Program-made: the position numbers and the translations under genes | Part shown: in pieces, positions 57,011-64,000 of the stretch | Position numbering within the stretch: the stretch's first letter is position 1 | Layout: each line of letters opens with the position of its first letter | Notes under the pieces: generated by a model | The model's database searches: none | Seen by the model: the letters and a program-made list of their open reading frames with translations, nothing else | What the model was told of the DNA's origin: nothing | Source of the DNA: Rubrivivax sp. | Lineage (GTDB): Bacteria; Pseudomonadota; Gammaproteobacteria; Burkholderiales; Burkholderiaceae_C | Direction of reading: 5' to 3' | DNA length: 64,000 bases | Assembly (NCBI GenBank): GCA_027484825.1 | Contig: JAIXSE010000025.1 | Location: 248,001 to 312,000 of the forward strand

Positions 57011-57952
57011 TCAGCCCACGGCCTTGATGCGGCCGTCGCGCCCGGCGGCCACCAGCATCGAGGCCAGCGCACAGGACGCCAGACGGGCGGGCTGTGCATC
57101 CGCCCGGCTGGTGAGGATGATGGGCACCTTCGCACCCAGCACCACGCCAGCCGCGTAGGCATGCGCCAGGAAGCTCAGGCTCTTGGCCAGCATGTTGCCG
57201 GCGTCCAGGTCCGGCACGATCAGCACATTGGCCCGGCCGGCCACCGGGGAGACGATGCCCTTGATGCGCGCGGCCTCCGGGTCGATGGCGTTGTCCATGG
57301 CCAGCGGCCCGTCCAGCACCGCACCGGTGATCTGGCCCCGGTCCGCCATCTTGCACAGGGCCGCTGCCTCCAGCGTGGAGGGCACCTTCGGGTTCACTGT
57401 CTCCATCGACGACAGCAAGGCCACCCGCACTTCCGGCATCCGCAGCGCATGCGCCAGATCGATGGCGTTCTGTACGATGTCCACTTTCTCTTCCAGCGTC
57501 GGCACGATGTTGATCGCCGCGTCGGAGATGATCAGCGCCTGGGGATGACCCGGCACGTCCATGACAAAGCAGTGACTGATGCGACGGGAGGTCCGCAGGC
57601 CGCCTTCCCGGCGCACGACCGCGCCCATCAGCTCGTCGGTATGCAGGCTGCCCTTCATCAACGCATCGACCTGACCCCGCAGGGCCAGCTGCACCGCGAG
57701 GTCGGCAGCCGCGTGGCTGTGCGGCACGTCATGCTGCTCATAGGGGGACAGGTCCACGCCCGCCCGCGCCGCCGCTTCCGCCACCTTGGCCGCCGGGCCG
57801 ATCAGCACCGGCTGGATCAGACCCTGCGCGGCGGCATCCACTGCAGCCAGGATCGCCACGTCGCTGCAGGGATGCACCACCGCCACCCGCAGCGGCGGAT
57901 ATTGACGAACCGCATCAATCAGGCGGTCGTAATGAGGATGTGCGGACGGCAT
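57011..57952 (-). CDS. pta: Phosphate acetyl/butyryltransferase
   Basis: This is a 313-residue single-domain enzyme of the phosphotransacylase family: VVHPCSDVAILAAVDAA, LMKGSLHTDELMGAVV, SDAAINIVPTLEEKVDIVQNAID, SSMETVNPKVPSTLEAAAL, LDGPLAMDNAID and NVLIVPDLDAGNMLAKSL. It exchanges CoA and phosphate on an acyl group. It lacks the N-terminal hydratase domain of longer relatives. It is divergent from the acetate kinase gene (132 bases), forming an acetyl-CoA to acetate pair. Acetyl versus butyryl preference is not decided. Confidence 0.93.
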   Translation of the reverse strand: MPSAHPHYDRLIDAVRQYPPLRVAVVHPCSDVAILAAVDAAAQGLIQPVLIGPAAKVAEAAARAGVDLSPYEQHDVPHSHAAADLAVQLALRGQVDALMKGSLHTDELMGAVVRREGGLRTSRRISHCFVMDVPGHPQALIISDAAINIVPTLEEKVDIVQNAIDLAHALRMPEVRVALLSSMETVNPKVPSTLEAAALCKMADRGQITGAVLDGPLAMDNAIDPEAARIKGIVSPVAGRANVLIVPDLDAGNMLAKSLSFLAHAYAAGVVLGAKVPIILTSRADAQPARLASCALASMLVAAGRDGRIKAVG

Positions 57953-58084
57953 GGATCGACTCCGGAGCTGGTCCCAGGCATCCTACAGGCGGCGCAACGG
58001 CCAGCCACCGGGGTTTGGTCATGAATGGGTGCGCAGGCGTTTGGAGACGCGGTATGCAGCGGCATTTTGGAGCACGGAGCGGGC

Positions 58085-59323
58085 ATGGATCCTCGGCTGG
58101 AAGGTGAGTTCATTGCAGTGGTGAATGCGGGGTCGTCCAGCGTGAAGCTGTCGATGTTCTCGCTGCACGCCAGCGAGCAGGCGGGCACGGCACCGCCGCT
58201 GCGACTGGAGCTGCATGCACAGGTCGAGGGACTGGGCACGCGACCGCATTTCGAGGCCCGCCATGCCGATGGCAGCCCGGCCGGACAGAGAGACTGGCCG
58301 GTGCACCAGCTGCCGCATGAGCAGGCGATCGATCACCTGGTCGCCTTTGTTCAGGAGGAGTTTCCGCAGATCGAGATGCTGGGCATCGGCCATCGGGTGG
58401 TGCATGGCGGCACGGACTTCGACCAGCCGGTGGTGGTCACGCCCCGGGTGCTGTCTCAGTTAGAGGCCCTGATCCCCCTGGCGCCCCTGCACCAGCCCCA
58501 CAACCTGGCGCCGATCCGCCGCGCGCTCATGGGTCTGCCAGGCCTTGCCCAGGTCGCCTGCTTCGACACCGCCTTCCATCGCACCCAGCCGCTGGTGGCA
58601 TTGCCCTATGCATTGCCCTATGCGCTGTACGAGAGTGGCGTGCGTCGTTATGGGTTTCATGGGCTGAGCTATGAATACATCGCCTCGCGCCTGCCCGACG
58701 TCTCGGCACGACTGGCGCAGGGACGCGTCGTGGCGCTGCATCTGGGCAATGGCGCCAGTGCCTGCGCCTTGAAGGCCGGGCGCAGCGTCGGCAGCAGCAT
58801 GGGGTTCACCGCCGTGGAAGGGCTGCCGATGGGCACCCGCAGCGGATCGGTCGACCCAGGCGTGCTGCTGTATCTGATGGACCGGCACGGCCTGGATGCA
58901 CGCGCGCTGGAGCGGCTGCTCTACCAGGAGTCCGGGCTGCTGGGGCTGTCCGGCGTGTCGAGCGACATGCGTACCCTGCTCGCCAGCGACGCCCCACGGG
59001 CAGGGCTGGCAGTGGACGTGTTTGTGCACCGGATCGTGCGCGAGATCGGCGCCCTGGCGGCGGACCTGGGCGGGCTGGACGGCGTCGTCTTCACCGCGGG
59101 GATCGGCGAGCATGCCGACGTCATTCGCGACAAGGTGATGGCAGGCTGCGCGTGGCTGGGGCTGGTTGCCGACGAGACCGACCGGGACGAGCGCCCCACC
59201 GACCCGCACGCGGCCCGGCGGCTGAGCGCCGACCACAGCCGCTGCGAGGCCTGGGTCATTCCGACCGACGAGGAACTCATGGTGGCCCGCCACACCTACC
59301 GCGTGCTGGTCGGCCCGGCATGA
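58085..59323 (+). CDS. ackA: Acetate/propionate kinase
   Basis: This is a 412-residue ASKHA-fold kinase. N-terminal phosphate loop IAVVNAGSSSVKLSMF, GHRVVHGG, CFDTAFHRTQP, RRYGFHGLSYEYIA, HLGNGASACALKAGRSVGSS, TRSGSVDPGV and FTAGIGEHADVIR near the end. It transfers phosphate between acyl-phosphate and ADP. GGAG ten bases before ATG 58085. Paired with the divergent pta. Confidence 0.95.
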   Translation: MDPRLEGEFIAVVNAGSSSVKLSMFSLHASEQAGTAPPLRLELHAQVEGLGTRPHFEARHADGSPAGQRDWPVHQLPHEQAIDHLVAFVQEEFPQIEMLGIGHRVVHGGTDFDQPVVVTPRVLSQLEALIPLAPLHQPHNLAPIRRALMGLPGLAQVACFDTAFHRTQPLVALPYALPYALYESGVRRYGFHGLSYEYIASRLPDVSARLAQGRVVALHLGNGASACALKAGRSVGSSMGFTAVEGLPMGTRSGSVDPGVLLYLMDRHGLDARALERLLYQESGLLGLSGVSSDMRTLLASDAPRAGLAVDVFVHRIVREIGALAADLGGLDGVVFTAGIGEHADVIRDKVMAGCAWLGLVADETDRDERPTDPHAARRLSADHSRCEAWVIPTDEELMVARHTYRVLVGPA

Positions 59324-59429
59324 GGCTTGGATCGGCGGCCACCGCTTCGCAGGTTTTGCTTGGGCCCGCGCGCCGGCAGCGCTACAGTTGGTCGCTGACG
59401 CTCCGATGCATGCCGCCACGCATTCCCCG

Positions 59430-60053
59430 ATGCACATCGCCATCCTCTCCTTCGACGGATTCAATGAGCTCGACAGCTTCGTGCCGCTGAGCCTGTTGAA
59501 TCGTCTCAAGCCGATGGGCTGGTCCGCCGAGCTGTGCGGCCCCGGCAGCATGGTGACGTCGATGAATGGCGTGAATGTCCAGTTGCAGCGGCCGCTGGAA
59601 TGGGCCAACGAGGCGGACGCCGTCTGGTTCGGGGCGGGGCTCTACACCCGCGCCATCGCGGAGAACGCCGCCCTGCTGGACCGCCTGCAACTGGATCCCA
59701 CCCGTCAACACTTCGCCGCCCATGGCGCCGGTGCCCTGCTGCCGGCTCGCCTGGGCCTGCTGGGCGAAGTGCCCGCCTGCACCGACGGCACCGCCCGCCC
59801 CTGGCTGGTGGAAGCCGGCGTGCGGGTGCTGAGCGAGCCGTTTTATGCCCGCGGCCCGGTCGCCACGGCGGGCGGCGGTCTGGCGTCGTTGTATCTCTGC
59901 GCCTGGCTGATCTGGCACAAAGCCGGTGAACAGGCGGCCCGCGAGGTGCTCGGCCATGCCGCCCCGGTCGGACAGAAAACCGAGTACGTGGACAGCCTCC
60001 TGTCCGTGGTGAAGCCCTTCATGGCGGTGTCAACGCCCCCCGGTCCGCCTTGA
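59430..60053 (+). CDS. DJ-1/PfpI-like protein lacking the nucleophilic cysteine
   Basis: Length is 207 residues from ATG 59430 (ATG 59406 also possible). MHIAILSFDGFNELDSFVPLSLLNRL is the typical first strand and helix of the DJ-1/PfpI fold. The elbow, normally CTGA-like, reads FAAHGAGALLPARLGLLGE: His stands where the reactive Cys is expected. Glycine-rich AGGGLASLYLCAWLI matches the later helix. It is probably non-catalytic or uses other chemistry. No ribosome site is obvious. It precedes prfC by 122 bases. Confidence 0.8.
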   Translation: MHIAILSFDGFNELDSFVPLSLLNRLKPMGWSAELCGPGSMVTSMNGVNVQLQRPLEWANEADAVWFGAGLYTRAIAENAALLDRLQLDPTRQHFAAHGAGALLPARLGLLGEVPACTDGTARPWLVEAGVRVLSEPFYARGPVATAGGGLASLYLCAWLIWHKAGEQAAREVLGHAAPVGQKTEYVDSLLSVVKPFMAVSTPPGPP

Positions 60054-60142
60054 CCGGCGGCCATCGCCCATAATTGCGGGTTCGCCACTTCGGCACCCCT
60101 TTCGGCCCCTTGCGGCCTTCAGCGCGCCTGACCGGGACTTAC

Positions 60143-60175
60143 CCCGGGCCCGGGTGCGGGACCCTTTTTCGCACC
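60143..60175 (+). promoter_or_regulatory. prfC leader with terminator-like and start-masking hairpins
   Basis: CCCGGGCCCGGG (60143-60154) is palindromic. GGGT-GCGGG-ACCC is followed by TTTTT (60152-60169), a terminator-like element. An alternative GGTGCG/CGCACC helix (60153-60158, 60170-60175) ends exactly at the ATG. The two are mutually exclusive. It may simply end the upstream transcript. Confidence 0.4.
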
Positions 60176-61816
<1,641 letters not shown>

Positions 61817-61834
61817 TCGTCGGCGAGTCGCACC

Positions 61835-61865
61835 GGGCCGGACGTTGACGCGTCCGGCCCTTTTT
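61835..61865 (+). terminator. Terminator after prfC
   Basis: GGGCCGGACG pairs with CGTCCGGCCC around TTGACG and is followed by TTTTT. Confidence 0.93.
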
Positions 61866-61888
61866 CATGGGCGCTGCAGCGCCCGCAT

Positions 61889-62845
61889 TCAGGGCTTGAT
61901 GCTGTAGTTCACCGGCACCCAGACATAACCCTTGCCCTCCGAGCGCAGATGCCCGATGCCGGGGAAGGACACGTGGGCCACCGCCACGTAGTAGCCCTTC
62001 TTGGCCGCGTCGGCGAAGGCCTTCTCACGCTGGGGAACGGCCTGCTTCGAATCACTGTCGAAGTTGATGGCCACTGAGGGCGTGGGGAACTGCACCGCCG
62101 CCACGTGCATCAGGTCGCCCCAGACCGCCAGCTGCTGACCCTTGCTTTCCACCATGTAGACCGTGTGGCCCGGTGTGTGGCCCGGCGCGGGCATGGCACG
62201 GATGCCGGGCATCAGCTCGGTGGCACCATCAAACGTCTTGACGCGACCGGCGTCCTGATACGGCTTGAGCGCAGCGATCACGCCGGGGAAGAAGCCACGA
62301 TGGCCTTCCGGTTCCTTCGCGGCATTGGCTGCATTGAGCCAGTGGTCGGCGTCATGCTGGTCCATGCGCACCACGGCATTCGGGAACACCGGCTTGCCGT
62401 CCTGGGTCAGGCCACCGGCATGGTCCGGATGCAGGTGGGTGATGTAGATCTCATCGACCTGCTCGGGCTGATAACCCGCCGCCTTCAGGTTGGCCAGCAG
62501 TCGGCCCGCCGTCGGGCCAAACAGACCGGCCGCACCGGTGTCGACCAGCACCAGCTTGGTGCCGGTGTTGATCAGATAACCATTCACCGAGGTTTCCACC
62601 GGCGGCTTGAGGTAGCTCTTCTGCAGCGCCTTCACCACGGTGCCGGGCTTGGCCTTGTCCATCAGCTGGTCGATGGGCAGGTCCAGCGTGCCGTCGTTCA
62701 GGGCGGTGATCTCGAAGTCACCCAGCATCATGCGGTAGTAGCCCGGTGCCTGGGTCTTGATCTGCGGCGCTGCGGCCTGCACCCCGGCCGCTGCCAGAGC
62801 AAGGGCCAGACCGAGGGTGGCAAAACGATGGTTCAGACGAATCAT
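61889..62845 (-). CDS. Exported metallo-beta-lactamase-fold hydrolase
   Basis: This is a 318-residue protein with a signal peptide (residues 8-24, ATLGLALALAAAGVQAA). Zinc ligands: THLHPDHAGG (HxHxDH), the His in PAPGHTPGHTV, and the Asp in VWGDLMHVAAV; the C-terminal VAHVSFPGIGH gives the last His. Overall it resembles exported MBL-fold proteins close to lactonases and methyl-parathion-type hydrolases; substrate unknown. AAGGAG nine bases before ATG 62845. It converges with prfC. Confidence 0.92.
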   Translation of the reverse strand: MIRLNHRFATLGLALALAAAGVQAAAPQIKTQAPGYYRMMLGDFEITALNDGTLDLPIDQLMDKAKPGTVVKALQKSYLKPPVETSVNGYLINTGTKLVLVDTGAAGLFGPTAGRLLANLKAAGYQPEQVDEIYITHLHPDHAGGLTQDGKPVFPNAVVRMDQHDADHWLNAANAAKEPEGHRGFFPGVIAALKPYQDAGRVKTFDGATELMPGIRAMPAPGHTPGHTVYMVESKGQQLAVWGDLMHVAAVQFPTPSVAINFDSDSKQAVPQREKAFADAAKKGYYVAVAHVSFPGIGHLRSEGKGYVWVPVNYSIKP

Positions 62846-63183
62846 GGAAACGCTCCTTGTGAGAGGGGTTGTGCGGCAGGACTCAACGGGGTCGCAGCAT
62901 ATCGACAGCCACATCCATGTGCCTTCGACCCAGGAGAAGACCTTCTCCTTTGGGGGAGAGCAGCTGAGTGGCTTGGCCCACTCATGTGTGCGCAGCTGTC
63001 AGCGTGCTGAAAGCCTGTGAAGGCGAACTGCACCGGGGCTTGTGCAGCGGCTTTCTCCATCCGAGGGTTAGCCCTTGCGCAATGCTACGTAAAGGGTTTT
63101 ACGCTCGCCGCTGCGGCGGGCCGCACCCTAAATTCCACACTCCACTACAGAGGCATCGGACACCGGTGCCCACCCTTGCGCCG
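62846..63183. other. Divergent intergenic region with CGTAAA-GGGT-TTTACG inverted repeat
   Basis: These 338 bases separate the MBL-fold gene and livG. A perfect 6-bp-arm repeat, CGTAAA-4-TTTACG, lies at 63088-63103, followed by a GC-rich hairpin (CGCCGCTGCGGCG, 63106-63118). These could be control sites for the branched-chain transporter genes. No gene is seen. Confidence 0.4.
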
Positions 63184-63957
63184 ATGAGCACACTCATCCT
63201 GGAGACACGCAAACTGACCAAGGAGTTCAAAGGCTTCACCGCCGTGGACGCCGTGGACCTGCAGGTGCAGCGTGGGCACATCCACGCGCTGATCGGCCCC
63301 AACGGCGCCGGCAAGACCACCTGCTTCAACCTGCTCACCAAGTTCCTGATCCCGACCCGGGGCACCATCCTCTTCAACGGCGTGGACATCACCGGCGAGA
63401 AACCCGCCCAGATCGCGCGCCGCGGCGTGATCCGCTCGTTCCAGATCTCGGCCGTCTTCCCCCATCTGACCGTGCTGGAGAACGTGCGCATCGGACTGCA
63501 GCGCTTCACCGGCACCAGCTACCACTTCTGGCGCGGCCTGACGGGTCTGCGGACCCTGGACGACCGCGCCCTGGCGCTGCTGGAGCTGGTGGACCTGCGT
63601 GAGGCCGCAGGGCTGCGCGCCGCCGACCTGCCCTATGGTCGCAAGCGCGCACTGGAGATCGCCACCACCATGGCCATGGAACCCGAGCTGATGCTGCTGG
63701 ACGAACCCACGCAGGGCATGGGACACGAGGATGTGGACCGCGTCACAGCGCTGATCAAGCGGGTGGCGCAGGGTCGCACCGTGCTGATGGTGGAGCACAA
63801 CATGAAGGTGATCAGCTCCATCGCCGACCGCATCACCGTGCTGGCCCGCGGCGCCGTGCTGGCCGAGGGGGACTACGCCACCGTCTCCCGCCATCCGGCG
63901 GTGCTCGAAGCCTACATGGGCACCGACAGCACCGAGCTGCAGGGAGCCCACGGATGA
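63184..63957 (+). CDS. livG: Branched-chain amino acid-type ABC transporter ATPase LivG
   Basis: This is a 257-residue ATPase. Walker A GPNGAGKT (38-45), Q-loop region IRSFQIS, a signature of the form LPYGRKRALEIA, Walker B LMLLDEPT with the LivG-type TQGMGHED, and the H-loop VEHNM. LivG/LivF power uptake of branched-chain amino acids or, in Burkholderiales, often urea, amides or aromatics. The stop overlaps the livF ATG (ATGA). The start was chosen by homology; no ribosome site is clear. Confidence 0.92.
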   Translation: MSTLILETRKLTKEFKGFTAVDAVDLQVQRGHIHALIGPNGAGKTTCFNLLTKFLIPTRGTILFNGVDITGEKPAQIARRGVIRSFQISAVFPHLTVLENVRIGLQRFTGTSYHFWRGLTGLRTLDDRALALLELVDLREAAGLRAADLPYGRKRALEIATTMAMEPELMLLDEPTQGMGHEDVDRVTALIKRVAQGRTVLMVEHNMKVISSIADRITVLARGAVLAEGDYATVSRHPAVLEAYMGTDSTELQGAHG

Positions 63958-64000
63958 GCGTCCCCGCCCTCGAGATCAAGGGCCTGCAGGCCTGGTATGG
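63954..64000 (+). CDS. livF: Second ABC ATPase, LivF-like (5' end only)
   Basis: Fifteen complete codons read MSVPALEIKGLQAWY, the normal start of LivF ATPases (aromatic residue stacking on adenine). ATG overlaps the livG stop, so they are coupled. The rest lies beyond the window. Confidence 0.8.
   Translation, partial: MSVPALEIKGLQAWY

Overview
The window is a GC-rich chromosomal segment of a free-living betaproteobacterium, most likely a Burkholderiales member of the Roseateles/Mitsuaria/Ideonella type (inference). The reasons are the high GC in nearly every third codon position, PEP-CTERM proteins, ArgP/ArgO, a long-form argG, GTP-dependent PEP carboxykinase, an OxyR with cysteines at residues 199 and 208, and many small divergent regulator/enzyme pairs. 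No rRNA, tRNA, IS element, prophage or CRISPR array was seen. The density is that of a normal core and soft-core chromosome.

Layout. 1-3007: three diguanylate cyclases (a truncated one, a membrane one overlapping it by ATGA, and a TPR-GGDEF protein convergent with it). 3050-5725: mmsA-type dehydrogenase and a divergent LysR gene with a perfect palindrome at its start. 5772-5903: a candidate structured RNA on the minus strand ending in a terminator. 6002-14706: two UPF0149 proteins, YegD chaperone, DadA, ArgO/ArgP, UspA and a phosphoesterase. 14982-22594: a small basic protein, pckG, two PEP-CTERM proteins, histidine phosphatase, aldo/keto reductase with LysR, and a GNAT enzyme. 22930-28610: hybrid histidine kinase, a CLC-F fluoride antiporter under a fluoride riboswitch, a GAF-PAS membrane sensor and a MOSC protein. 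28629-41618: NemA, beta-helix protein, RlmJ, NAD(P)-binding protein with LysR, CAAX-protease-like protein, a RelB/ParE-type toxin-antitoxin pair, XRE regulator, amidohydrolase, YiaA-like protein, MFS-acyltransferase fusion and small membrane proteins. 41765-43527: OhrR-like MarR regulator and an exported alpha/beta hydrolase that share an operator-like motif. 43649-53307: tgt, yigZ, argG, a third PEP-CTERM protein, queA, recG and panBC. 53393-57010: the peroxide cluster oxyR-katA-small membrane protein-dps. 57011-64000: pta/ackA, a DJ-1-like protein, prfC, an exported metallo-beta-lactamase-fold protein, and livG with the start of livF.

Functional links. oxyR, katA, dps and, nearby, ohrR with its hydrolase form two peroxide-response groups. 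argO/argP/dadA handle basic and D-amino acids, and argG makes arginine. tgt and queA are the two tRNA steps of queuosine synthesis. panB-panC is a two-gene pantothenate operon. pta and ackA form a divergent acetyl-phosphate pair. The three PEP-CTERM proteins and the CAAX-protease-like protein point to an exosortase system encoded elsewhere. The best candidates for follow-up are the minus-strand RNA at 5772-5903, the fluoride riboswitch at 26123-26186, the 17-bp motif shared by the ohrR and hydrolase promoters (41737-41753, 42381-42397), and the 26-bp inverted repeat at 47062-47155.
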